Assembly: GCA_035765855.1 (NCBI GenBank)
Contig: DASTWM010000063.1
Location: 1-16,341, forward strand
Length of the DNA stretch: 16,341 bases
Origin: DASTWM01 sp035765855
Lineage (GTDB): Bacteria > Chloroflexota > Chloroflexia > Chloroflexales > Roseiflexaceae
Reading direction: 5' to 3'
Below are positions 1-6,617 of the stretch, in pieces. Below the pieces are notes generated by a model. The model did not search any database and had not been told where the DNA came from. It saw nothing but the letters and a program-made list of their open reading frames with translations. The number at the start of each line of letters is the position of its first letter. Positions within the stretch are counted from its first letter, which is position 1. A program made the translations under genes and the position numbers.

Positions 1-1001
1 CCAGCGATGGAAAGCCAATCTCCGAGGTACAGGTGAGCGGCCCACAGAACCGGGTGGATCGTGTGGTGCGCGCCCGCACCACCGCCAATGTTGATCGACT
101 CACCGCGAACTACGAATCGTCGCGTCCGATTGAGCCACTGAATGGGAATGGCGAGATTGTTGCAGGTGTCACGGTGACGCCCGCCACTGCCCGCGTGCTT
201 GTACCGATTCGGCCCAGTCTTGGGCTGAAACGTGTACCGATTGTTCCGCAAACGACTGGCGCACCCGCCAGCGGGTTCGTGGTCACAGATGTGACGGTAG
301 ACCCGCAATTTGTCAATGTTACCGGCGGATCAGGCGCGCTCGACGACGTGAATCAGATCGCCACGGCAAATGTCGATATCAACAATGCAGGCGGAACGCT
401 GTCGCAAACGGTTGATTTGCAGGTTCCACCACAGATTGCCATTCAACCCGGCCAGCCAACCACCGCCACAGTTACCGTCACGATCCAACCAATTGTACGT
501 TCCTTCAGCGTGAAAATACCAGCACCAGTCAGTGCGCTTAATGCGCCTAAAGGTGATCATGTTGAAATCACGCCGACGGTTGTGAATATAACTGTTTCTG
601 GTGCAGCATCACAACTATCTGATTTAGATGCGACTCTCATAAAGGCAACTGTTGATCTCGCTGGCTTCAAGCCCGGCACCTACACGCTGACGCCAGATGT
701 TACAGTGCCGCGCGGCATATCGCTCGATAGCCCGCCAGCCAAGGTTACTGTCGTTATTACGGAGCCAAGTACGCCAACACCAGCGCCATCGCCGACGCCG
801 ACCACTGCGCCCACCCAGGAAGCAGCGCCAACGGACGCGCCACCGTCTGCAACGGATGCGCCACCGCCAGCAGATAGTCGCACGCCTGCATCAACAGATA
901 ATACACCTACCCCACCGTCTCACAGTTCTACGTCTGCAACGCCATCTGGAGAGGCTCCGGCAGCAGCGCCACCGGAACCTTCGCCAACGGCTAAGCCATA
1001 A
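1..1001 (+). CDS. YbbR-domain protein (CdaR-like), 3' part
   Basis: The reading frame is open from the first bases of the window, so this is the C-terminal part of a longer protein and its start lies outside. It shows two complete and one partial YbbR-type beta-rich repeats. The repeat hallmark is a segment such as GVTVTPATARVLVPI or VEITPTVVNITVSG, followed by an ATVDLAG-like strand and a closing VTVTI or VTVVI strand. After the last repeat comes a tail of about 80 residues made almost only of Pro, Thr, Ser and Ala, likely an unstructured spacer outside the membrane. YbbR repeats are known from CdaR, which binds and modulates the diadenylate cyclase CdaA. Whether cdaA lies just upstream cannot be seen here, so the CdaR role is inferred from family and not from context. 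gatC follows after 51 bases with its own promoter. Confidence 0.8.
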   Translation, partial: SDGKPISEVQVSGPQNRVDRVVRARTTANVDRLTANYESSRPIEPLNGNGEIVAGVTVTPATARVLVPIRPSLGLKRVPIVPQTTGAPASGFVVTDVTVDPQFVNVTGGSGALDDVNQIATANVDINNAGGTLSQTVDLQVPPQIAIQPGQPTTATVTVTIQPIVRSFSVKIPAPVSALNAPKGDHVEITPTVVNITVSGAASQLSDLDATLIKATVDLAGFKPGTYTLTPDVTVPRGISLDSPPAKVTVVITEPSTPTPAPSPTPTTAPTQEAAPTDAPPSATDAPPPADSRTPASTDNTPTPPSHSSTSATPSGEAPAAAPPEPSPTAKP

Positions 1002-1007
1002 AAAGGC

Positions 1008-1016
1008 TGGTATAAT
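1008..1016 (+). promoter_or_regulatory. Extended -10 promoter of gatC
   Basis: TG, one base, then a perfect TATAAT at 1011-1016, seven bases past the YbbR stop. No good -35 box lies 16-18 bases upstream. The predicted transcript would start near 1023 and leave a leader of about 30 bases before gatC. Confidence 0.65.
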
Positions 1017-1052
1017 GCAGATAACACATGGAAGCTATGCCAGGGAGAATGT

Positions 1053-1343
1053 ATGTCGCTCACACTTGCCGAAGTAGAGCATGTCGCCCAACTCGCGCGC
1101 CTGCGCTTGTCCGCCGAGGAGTTGGAGCAGATGCGCTCACAATTATCAAATATTCTCGATCACATCAACATGCTTTCCGAAGTGGATGTGCAAGATGTAC
1201 CTGCAACGGCGCAAGTAACCGATCTGCTCAACATCATGCGCCCTGATGAAGTGCGGGCCTCGCTGCCGCGCGCAGATGTGCTGGCGAACGCTCCCGATCA
1301 GCAAGACGGCATGTTCCGCGTCAAGGCGCTGTTCGAGGAATAA
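1053..1343 (+). CDS. gatC: Asp/Glu-tRNA(Asn/Gln) amidotransferase subunit C
   Basis: A 96-residue protein with the usual GatC length and landmarks: the N-terminal LTLAEVEHVAQLARLRLSAEE segment, the NILDHINMLSEVD helix, a middle with RPDEVRASLPR, and the closing FRVKALFEE. GatC wraps around GatA and GatB and stabilises the complex that amidates misacylated Glu-tRNA(Gln), and Asp-tRNA(Asn) where needed. Start chosen at ATG 1053, five bases after AGGGAG (1042-1047). gatA and gatB are not adjacent in this window. asnS is encoded only 650 bases away, so direct Asn-tRNA charging is available and the amidotransferase is probably needed mainly for Gln-tRNA(Gln). That last point is inference. Confidence 0.95.
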   Translation: MSLTLAEVEHVAQLARLRLSAEELEQMRSQLSNILDHINMLSEVDVQDVPATAQVTDLLNIMRPDEVRASLPRADVLANAPDQQDGMFRVKALFEE

Positions 1344-1371
1344 TCGTTCACTACCTCACGCACGCTCCTGA

Positions 1372-1394
1372 CAGTGCAACAAATGCATGCACTG
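1372..1394 (+). terminator. Small hairpin after gatC
   Basis: CAGTGCA (1372-1378) and TGCACTG (1388-1394) form a 7-bp perfect stem with a 9-base loop, about 30 bases after the gatC stop. There is no T-run behind it, so it is at best a weak or factor-dependent terminator or a processing site. Confidence 0.3.
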
Positions 1395-1463
1395 CGTCGT
1401 CTTACCGTAAAGTGCAGCACGCGCTGTACACAACAGCATTCAATGCGTCGAGGGGAGACAGAC

Positions 1464-1937
1464 ATGTACAGCAATGGCAATGGCAATGGTAATGGAACTA
1501 AATTTCGGAGCAGGTTGTCGGGGCGTGGGATTCCGCCAGCGTACATATATATTGGGGTAATACTGCTGGTGTTGCTTGGCATCTGGCTTTTGTCGGGCTT
1601 CTTCCGCGCAGGAATCGAGGGATATTTCGCGCTTGCGGCAGGCGTGTTGCTGGTGCTCGGCAACCTGCGCGACCTGATCGCCAATCCATACGCGCTGCGC
1701 TCCAACGTGGCGCTGCTCAATACGCTGATCGGCACATCGCTGGTGTTCTTCTTCCTGGGCAGGGGCGCATTCCCGCCGATCGGCGCGCTATGGTACCTCC
1801 CAGCCGTGCTGCTGCTTCTCATGGCCGCACCGCTGATGATCGGACGCGCCTCGGTGTACACGTTATACTTGCAGACGGCGCGCAATGTGGTTGGCGGCAT
1901 CCGGCGCACGATCGGCAGCTTCACGCGCACCTACTAA
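1464..1937 (+). CDS. Small four-helix membrane protein, unknown function
   Basis: A 157-residue protein that I do not recognise. The frame is open to 1374, but ATG 1464 has a good ribosome site (AGGGGAG at 1451-1457, spacing 6) and the upstream part reads like non-coding sequence. The N-terminus is MYSNGNGNGNG, encoded by four hexamers AATGGN at 1473-1496. After a basic stretch (FRSRLSGRG) come about four hydrophobic segments, for example IYIGVILLVLLGIWLLSGFF, a second with YFALAAGVLLVLGNL, a third with LLNTLIGTSLVFFFLG and a fourth with WYLPAVLLLLMAAPLMIG. It ends with a basic tail, RRTIGSFTRTY. The hydrophobic pattern predicts a plasma-membrane protein with no soluble catalytic domain. It lies between gatC and the converging asnS, and nothing in the context suggests a role. 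Confidence 0.75.
   Translation: MYSNGNGNGNGTKFRSRLSGRGIPPAYIYIGVILLVLLGIWLLSGFFRAGIEGYFALAAGVLLVLGNLRDLIANPYALRSNVALLNTLIGTSLVFFFLGRGAFPPIGALWYLPAVLLLLMAAPLMIGRASVYTLYLQTARNVVGGIRRTIGSFTRTY
1473..1496 (+). repeat. Coding hexamer repeat (AATGGN x4)
   Basis: Four adjacent hexamers AATGGC, AATGGC, AATGGT and AATGGA encode Asn-Gly four times at the N-terminus of the small membrane protein. Copy-number change would stay in frame. Confidence 0.8.
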
Positions 1938-1991
1938 ATTGCAGATTGCAGATTGCAGATTAGAATCCTGAACCAATCTGCAATCTGCAAT
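1938..1991. terminator. Heptamer-built perfect hairpin, likely bidirectional terminator
   Basis: Three direct copies of ATTGCAG plus ATT run from 1938 to 1961. The mirror sequence AATCTGCAATCTGCAAT lies at 1975-1991. Bases 1945-1961 and 1975-1991 are perfectly complementary over 17 bp, with a 13-base loop. The structure fills nearly the whole gap between two converging stop codons (1937 and 1995), so it probably ends transcription of both genes. T-runs are weak, so the mechanism is inferred from position and stem. Confidence 0.65.
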
Positions 1992-1994
1992 CGC

Positions 1995-3317
1995 TTAGGG
2001 ATACATGCGGTACAACTGGCGCGGGAATGGTATCGTCTCGCGGATGTGATGCGTGCCGCCGATCCATGCCGTCGCGCGCTCGATGCCCATGCCGAAGCCG
2101 CTATGCGGCACGCTGCCGTAACGCCGCAAGTCAAGGTACCATTGATAATCATCAACGTTCAGGCCCTGCTCGCGAATACGCTGCTCCAGCAGATCAGCAT
2201 CGGCAATGCGCTGCGAGCCGCCGATGATCTCGCCGTAACCTTCTGGCGCAAGCAGATCGGCACACAGCGCCACTTCGGGCCGCTGCGGGTCAGGCTCCAT
2301 GTAAAACGCCTTCACCACCGATGGGTAGCGCTCGACAAACACCGGCTTGTCGAATTTCGACGCAATCAGCGTCTCATGGGGCGCGCCGAAATCCTCGCCC
2401 CATGGCAGCGGCGTCGCGCCTTCTACTTCGCCCTGGTGTTGCTCGACAAGCTTCAACGCATCATCGTAGCTGATGCGCGGGAAGGGCGGCACGCAGCGCG
2501 CTAACGCAGCGGTGTCGCGCTCCAGCACGCGCAGTTCCTCGCCACAGCGCTCCAGGCAGCGCTGCACAATCGCGCTCACAAATTGCTCTTGCAGCACCAT
2601 GTTATCGTCATGGGTCGCAAATGCCATCTCTGGCTCGATCATCCAGAACTCCGTCAGGTGCCGGCGCGTCTTTGATTTCTCGGCACGAAAGGTCGGACCA
2701 AAGCAATACACTTTGCCAAAGCTCATCATGCCGGACTCAACGTAGAGCTGACCAGTCTGCGCGAGATACGCCTTGCCCAGATCGAAATACTCAGTGGAAA
2801 ACAGATTCGTCGTGCCTTCCGCCGCAACAGGCGTCAAGATTGGCGTGTCATAGCGCACAAAACCTTGCCCATTGAGCCATTCCTGGGCGGCGGCGATCAC
2901 TTCCGCGCGGATGCGCAACAGCGCATGCTGCTTGGACGAGCGTACCCACAGGTGGCGGTGCGCCATCAGGAACTCGGTGCCGTGCTCCTTGGGCGTAATC
3001 GGATATTCCTGCGCCACCTGCACAACCTGAAGATCGTTCACATCGAGTTCGAAGCCGCTCGGCGCGCGCTCATCGGCCCGAACCGTGCCGGTAATCCGGC
3101 AGGAGCTTTCAAGCGTCAGGCTTTGCGCTGCCGCGAACACATCCTCAGATACATTTTTCTTAAAGACCACGCACTGAATGGTGCCGCTGCCATCGCGCAG
3201 CCGAATGAAAATCAGCTTGCCTTTCGCAGTTTTATGCGCGACCCAACCCGCAAGCGTGACAGCCTGCCCATCATGGCGAGCAATCGCTGCGATCGTGGTC
3301 GTGGGAAGAAGTGTCAT
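1995..3317 (-). CDS. asnS: Asparaginyl-tRNA synthetase
   Basis: A 440-residue class IIb aminoacyl-tRNA synthetase that charges tRNA(Asn) with asparagine in the cytosol. The N-terminal OB-fold anticodon-binding domain covers about residues 15-105 (VTLAGWVAHKT, IRLRDGSGTIQCVVF). The catalytic domain has motif 2 at about 208-233 (PTFRAEKSKTRRHLTEFWMIEPE) and motif 3 near 405-417 (GFGMGIERATAWI). The RRHLTEFWMIEPE string and the GEIIGGSQR segment point to AsnRS and not AspRS. The C-terminus, IPFPRQLYRMYP, differs from the more common IPFPRTPG ending. A TTG start at 3332 is possible, but ATG 3317 has AGAGG six bases upstream and fits the family start better. An extended -10 at 3355-3363 would give a leader of about 30 bases. 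Confidence 0.95.
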   Translation of the reverse strand: MTLLPTTTIAAIARHDGQAVTLAGWVAHKTAKGKLIFIRLRDGSGTIQCVVFKKNVSEDVFAAAQSLTLESSCRITGTVRADERAPSGFELDVNDLQVVQVAQEYPITPKEHGTEFLMAHRHLWVRSSKQHALLRIRAEVIAAAQEWLNGQGFVRYDTPILTPVAAEGTTNLFSTEYFDLGKAYLAQTGQLYVESGMMSFGKVYCFGPTFRAEKSKTRRHLTEFWMIEPEMAFATHDDNMVLQEQFVSAIVQRCLERCGEELRVLERDTAALARCVPPFPRISYDDALKLVEQHQGEVEGATPLPWGEDFGAPHETLIASKFDKPVFVERYPSVVKAFYMEPDPQRPEVALCADLLAPEGYGEIIGGSQRIADADLLEQRIREQGLNVDDYQWYLDLRRYGSVPHSGFGMGIERATAWIGGTHHIRETIPFPRQLYRMYP

Positions 3318-3354
3318 GCTAAACCTCTTCAATCACAACGTTCCATAGCGTGTC

Positions 3355-3363
3355 AGTATAGCA
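3355..3363 (-). promoter_or_regulatory. Extended -10 promoter of asnS
   Basis: On the minus strand, TGC followed by TATACT. Hexamer at 3355-3360, TG at 3362-3363. The predicted start is near 3348. No clear -35 box. Confidence 0.6.
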
Positions 3364-3437
3364 CAAAAGCTCGCGGCCCCAGAAGCAGCGCGCTTTTACA
3401 GCATCAGAAACCGCTTGCCACGCATTTCTGCAAACAG

Positions 3438-3446
3438 TGATACAAT
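3438..3446 (+). promoter_or_regulatory. Extended -10 promoter of the receiver-domain gene
   Basis: TGA followed by TACAAT (3441-3446). The octamer TACAATGC occurs again at 3459-3466, 18 bases on, giving a second possible -10 without the TG extension. Transcription from here excludes the upstream GTG at 3437 as the start codon. Confidence 0.5.
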
Positions 3447-3510
3447 GCACACTATCTATACAATGCCATATCAGCAGTATTCAAGTTGGGCATAGATTGT
3501 CTGTGGATGT

Positions 3511-3532
3511 ACTCCAGCGCTCGGCCTGGAGT
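3511..3532 (+). promoter_or_regulatory. Leader hairpin beside the ribosome site
   Basis: ACTCCAG (3511-3517) and CTGGAGT (3526-3532) form a 7-bp stem with an 8-base loop. The right arm abuts the GGAG ribosome site (3533-3536) of the receiver-domain gene, so folding could affect translation. Confidence 0.4.
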
Positions 3533-3544
3533 GGAGATTTTGCT

Positions 3545-3946
3545 ATGGATCGTCCCATCGTTGTGGTAGATGACGACCCAATTTATATTGATCTGTTACG
3601 CGACATTCTGCAAGATGAAGGCTTCTACGTTGTCGGCTGCCAGCAAAGCGCCGAAGCCATGAAGACGATTTGGTTAACACTGCCGTTGCTGATTATTCTG
3701 GATTTGCGCATGGAAGCACCAGATGCTGGTCTGACGTTGTTACGCCAGCTTCGGGCGGACCAAACAACTGTTTCCATTCCGGTGATTGTATGCTCCGCCG
3801 ATATGCATGTGCTTCGTACCACAGCCGATGAACTTGCACAATTAAACTGTGCGGTAATTGAAAAACCATTTGATATTGACACGCTGCTCAACGTAGTGGC
3901 AATGCAGACACAGCACGCCGATAACAGCGACCCCGCCGATAAGTAA
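3545..3946 (+). CDS. Single-domain response regulator (receiver domain)
   Basis: A 133-residue protein made of one CheY-like receiver domain with no output domain. The acidic pocket is Asp9-Asp10-Asp11, the phosphorylated residue is Asp53 (LLIILDLRME), the switch Ser is Ser84 and the conserved Lys is Lys107 in EKPF. Such proteins are phosphorylated by a histidine kinase and act by protein contact, or serve as phosphorelay intermediates. Start chosen at ATG 3545 with GGAG eight bases upstream; the in-frame GTG 3437 overlaps the predicted promoter. The leader carries a hairpin just before the ribosome site. The O-methyltransferase starts 20 bases after the stop, so the two are probably co-transcribed. 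No kinase is next to it; the nearest one (8140-9990) fits the NarL-type regulator better. Confidence 0.88.
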   Translation: MDRPIVVVDDDPIYIDLLRDILQDEGFYVVGCQQSAEAMKTIWLTLPLLIILDLRMEAPDAGLTLLRQLRADQTTVSIPVIVCSADMHVLRTTADELAQLNCAVIEKPFDIDTLLNVVAMQTQHADNSDPADK

Positions 3947-3966
3947 CAAGCTAGATGAGGTTGATC

Positions 3967-4614
3967 ATGACAGCAAACGATGAACACCTGCGCGCCTATG
4001 TGCGCGAACATTTCAGCGACCATGACGATCTGCTCGCCGCGCTGATGCCCGCCGCCGAGGCCGCCGGGCTGCCGCAGATCAGCATTGCCCCTGAAGAGGG
4101 CCGCATCTTTCAACTGCTGCTCCGCGCGATTGGCGCGCGCAAAGTGCTGGAAATTGGAACATTGGGCGGCTACAGCGCCATCAGCATGGCGCGGGCGCTG
4201 CCACCTGACGGCAAGCTGATCACGTTGGAGCGCAGTGGCAAACATGCCGCCTTTGCGCGCGAATGGATCGGACGCGCCGGGTTTAGCAATGTCATCGAGG
4301 TGCGCGAAGGGCCTGCGTTGGAGACATTGCCGCGCCTTGCGGGCGAAGCACCGTTCGACGCGGTGTTCATCGACGCCAACAAAGAGGACTACCCGCAATA
4401 TCTTGATTGGGCGCTGCGCTATGCGCGCGCGGGCGGCCTGATCATCGCCCATAACGCCTTCATGCAGGGCCGGATTGTCGATCAGGCTGGCGCGGATCGC
4501 GGGGTTGCCGCCATGCAGGAGTTCAATCGGCGGGTTGCCACCGAGCCGCGGCTGCTGTCGGCGCTGCTGCTTGGCGGGGATGGGATCGCGGTCGGGCTGG
4601 TGGTCGAGCCGTAA
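3967..4614 (+). CDS. SAM-dependent O-methyltransferase (COMT/CCoAOMT-like)
   Basis: A 215-residue class I methyltransferase of the Methyltransf_3 type, which usually methylates catechol-like hydroxyl groups using a divalent metal. The SAM-binding loop is VLEIGTLGGYSAISMA (about 60-75), followed by the acidic LITLERS strand. The metal-site motif FIDANKEDY is present (Asp136). The second metal segment normally reads ADN, but here it is AHN (His162-Asn163), so one expected Asp ligand is replaced by His. Start chosen at ATG 3967, six bases after GAGG; an ATG at 3955 has no ribosome site. It follows the receiver-domain gene by 20 bases and converges on the DUF2270 gene with a 9-base gap. The substrate cannot be told from sequence. 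Confidence 0.85.
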   Translation: MTANDEHLRAYVREHFSDHDDLLAALMPAAEAAGLPQISIAPEEGRIFQLLLRAIGARKVLEIGTLGGYSAISMARALPPDGKLITLERSGKHAAFAREWIGRAGFSNVIEVREGPALETLPRLAGEAPFDAVFIDANKEDYPQYLDWALRYARAGGLIIAHNAFMQGRIVDQAGADRGVAAMQEFNRRVATEPRLLSALLLGGDGIAVGLVVEP

Positions 4615-4620
4615 AAAGAA

Positions 4621-4674
4621 CAATCAGGCGTCTTCTTCGCGCCGCATGTGCGCCCGCGTGGCCGCGCCTGATTG
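4621..4674. repeat. 10-bp inverted repeat between converging genes
   Basis: CAATCAGGCG (4621-4630) and CGCCTGATTG (4665-4674) are perfectly complementary with 34 bases between them. The repeat overlaps the last codons of the DUF2270 gene and follows the methyltransferase stop by six bases. It could slow polymerase from the + side, but no T-run is present. Confidence 0.35.
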
Positions 4675-5367
4675 CGTTTCTCCTTCCGTAAAGCGCTCGC
4701 GCGTTGTCACCAGCAGCGCCAGCAAGAAGCCGTTAAAGATCACGCCAATCAGCAGCACGATCCATGCCGGAATGGGGCCAATGGCGATGCGCCGCAATAC
4801 ATCATCAAGCTTGTTCGGCGTCGAGGGATGAATCAGAATCTTCACAACCCAGCTTAACAGCAGCACACCAAAAATCCAGATGTAGTTCCGCCGCAAGCGC
4901 CGCCCCAGGGCTTCCCACAACGAAACGCCAAAATGCGGATGGAGCAGGTCATTGGCCAGCAGCCTGCGCCATTCGTCATGATGCTCCTGCGTCATGGGCG
5001 TGAGTAGCTCAACAAAGAATTCGGTTTCCATTAACCGAATGCGCCGCCGCCACAAATCATAAAACATGTAGCGGCGCGCTTCAATAAACAGGAAAAAGAG
5101 CACCAGCAGCGAATTGACCAGAATCATCACATGGGTGTTGCTGGAACTGCTGTAAGCAAACGACAGCGTTGCGCCGGTGGTCAGCACCGCCCAGTTCGTC
5201 GTGCCGTCGAGCCGCATGCGCCATGTATTCGCCCGCCCGACTTCGCCACGGTACAAATGCACCATGGCCGAATGGAACTCACTTTGCGTGAGCTTACGCA
5301 CGGCGGGCAGCGGTGGCGGAAGTTCAGCAGCAGTTCGCGCGACTGGTTGCTCGATAGGTTGGCTCAT
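4624..5367 (-). CDS. DUF2270-family integral membrane protein
   Basis: A 247-residue protein with the DUF2270 signature: FHSAMVHLYRGEVGRANTWR, then LDGTTNWAVLTTGATLSFAYS, and the IEARRYMFYDLWRRRIRL stretch. About four hydrophobic segments are seen, two in the first half (near residues 56-72 and 78-96) and two in the second (IWIFGVLLLSWVVKILI and WIVLLIGVIFNGFLLALLV). The ends are soluble and charged. The family has no established biochemical role. No clear ribosome site precedes ATG 5367; the bases just upstream read CTCCTTTT on the coding strand, the opposite of a Shine-Dalgarno. It is transcribed away from dam, with a predicted leader of about 190 bases from the promoter at 5563-5591. Confidence 0.8.
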   Translation of the reverse strand: MSQPIEQPVARTAAELPPPLPAVRKLTQSEFHSAMVHLYRGEVGRANTWRMRLDGTTNWAVLTTGATLSFAYSSSSNTHVMILVNSLLVLFFLFIEARRYMFYDLWRRRIRLMETEFFVELLTPMTQEHHDEWRRLLANDLLHPHFGVSLWEALGRRLRRNYIWIFGVLLLSWVVKILIHPSTPNKLDDVLRRIAIGPIPAWIVLLIGVIFNGFLLALLVTTRERFTEGETQSGAATRAHMRREEDA

Positions 5368-5393
5368 TGCAAAAGGAGCGGGCGCAGAGCGGC

Positions 5394-5409
5394 GCAGACA
5401 TGCGTCTGC
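5394..5409. repeat. Short perfect hairpin in the DUF2270 leader
   Basis: GCAGAC, four bases, GTCTGC: a GC-rich 6-bp stem about 27 bases before the DUF2270 start codon. Within 5368-5666 I otherwise see only the two divergent promoters and the dam ribosome site; small reading frames here look spurious. Confidence 0.4.
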
Positions 5410-5562
5410 CTACCGCGAAAAGAATACGAATACATTCGCCAGCATCGCATCCAAAATCCGCCATTTTTGCTGTGGAGTATGATATTGATACCTGCCAGAG
5501 AAGCGATTCTGATGCTGTTTGGCGGCACAAAGGCGCTGGTGAAAGCAGCTTTTCCTGCGTTT

Positions 5563-5591
5563 ATTATACTCCTGCGCGGCGCGCATGTCTA
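5563..5591 (-). promoter_or_regulatory. Sigma-70-type promoter of the DUF2270 gene
   Basis: On the minus strand, TAGACA (5586-5591, 5 of 6 to consensus), a 17-base spacer and a perfect TATAAT (5563-5568). Predicted start near 5556. It faces away from the dam promoter just beside it. Confidence 0.65.
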
Positions 5592-5598
5592 CGTTCTA

Positions 5599-5607
5599 TG
5601 CTATAAT
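5599..5607 (+). promoter_or_regulatory. Extended -10 promoter of dam
   Basis: TGC followed by a perfect TATAAT (5602-5607). Its -35 zone would overlap the -35 box of the divergent DUF2270 promoter, so polymerase could hardly occupy both at once. The dam leader would be about 50 bases. Confidence 0.65.
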
Positions 5608-5666
5608 CAGCAGACGCGCATCAACACCTCGCGCACTGCTGGAATCGCCACGCGGAGAGCAAACGC

Positions 5667-6605
5667 ATGTCTCCGTTCGTTATAGAAATAACTGGAGCCA
5701 TGGCGCAGTCCTCATTTCCTATGGAGGCGGTGGTTGCCGCGCGCCCGTTCGTCAAATGGGCTGGTGGCAAGGGGCAACTTCTGCCAGAGCTGACGAAGCG
5801 GCTGCCGCGCTCGTTCCGCCGTTATCATGAACTGTTCGCCGGTGGCGGCGCGCTGTTTTTTCACCTGTACAGCACCGGGCGGCTGCGCCATGGCGCGGTT
5901 TTAAGCGACTACAATCCGGAATTGATTCTGTGCTACGAAGTCGTGCGCGATGATGTGGAAGCGCTGATCGAGGCGCTGCACGAGCACGCCAGGCACCGCC
6001 ACGACAGCGAGTATTTCCTTCAGATTCGCAAATGGGACCGGCAGCCGGGCTTTGCACAGCGCGACCGGGTTGAGCGCGCGGCGCGCACGTTGTTTCTGAA
6101 CCGCACATGTTACAACGGCCTGTACCGCCTGAACAACAAGGGCCAGTTCAACGCGCCGTTTGGCTACTACAAGAACCCGCAAATCGTCGACCCGGATAAT
6201 CTGCGCGCGGCCAGCGTTGCGCTCCGCGATGTTGAGCTGTGTGTTGGCGACTTCGCGGCGGCAGCCGCGCGCGCCGAGCCGCATGATCTGGTGTACTTCG
6301 ACCCGCCCTACGTGCCAGTCAGCCCGACGTCCTCCTTCACGCACTATACCGGCCAGACGTTTGGACACGATGACCAGCGGCGATTGGCGCAACTCTTTGA
6401 CGTGCTGAAAGATCGCGGCGTATACGTCATGCTCAGCAATTCGCACACACCGTTGTCGCGCGATCTGTACGCGGCGCATGCCGTCAGCACGTCGATTGTC
6501 TACGCCAGCCGCAAGATCAATTGCGACGGTCGCAAGCGCGGCAACGTCGAGGAGTTGATTGTGTGCAGCTATCCGACGAATGCTGAAAGCATTAGCAAGC
6601 GGTAG
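5667..6605 (+). CDS. dam: D12-class DNA adenine (N6) methyltransferase
   Basis: A 312-residue DNA methyltransferase of the Dam/DpnM (D12, alpha) class, which adds a methyl group to adenine N6, classically in GATC. The SAM motif is RPFVKWAGGKGQLLPEL (about 27-42), then ELFAGGGALFFHL. The conserved central block RTCYNGLYRLNNKGQFNAPFG is present, and the catalytic DPPY lies at 212-215. Start chosen at ATG 5667, preceded by GGAG at nine bases; ATG 5700 has its GGAG too close. No restriction enzyme gene lies beside it, so it looks like a solitary methylase for regulation, repair or replication. GATC specificity is family-based and not proven by sequence. A NarL-type regulator starts 12 bases after its stop. 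Confidence 0.9.
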   Translation: MSPFVIEITGAMAQSSFPMEAVVAARPFVKWAGGKGQLLPELTKRLPRSFRRYHELFAGGGALFFHLYSTGRLRHGAVLSDYNPELILCYEVVRDDVEALIEALHEHARHRHDSEYFLQIRKWDRQPGFAQRDRVERAARTLFLNRTCYNGLYRLNNKGQFNAPFGYYKNPQIVDPDNLRAASVALRDVELCVGDFAAAAARAEPHDLVYFDPPYVPVSPTSSFTHYTGQTFGHDDQRRLAQLFDVLKDRGVYVMLSNSHTPLSRDLYAAHAVSTSIVYASRKINCDGRKRGNVEELIVCSYPTNAESISKR

Positions 6606-6617
6606 TCGCAGGCGAGC

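Noticed and set aside
1938..1991. Short repeats that could suggest a CRISPR array.
   Set aside because: Units are 7 bases, directly abutting and mirrored, with no spacers and no cas genes.
5367..5666. Small open frames in the DUF2270-dam intergenic region.
   Set aside because: No ribosome sites, atypical composition, and overlap with two good promoters.
5667..6605. DNA methylase as half of a restriction-modification or phage-defence system.
   Set aside because: Neighbours are a membrane protein and a response regulator; no nuclease or defence gene is visible.
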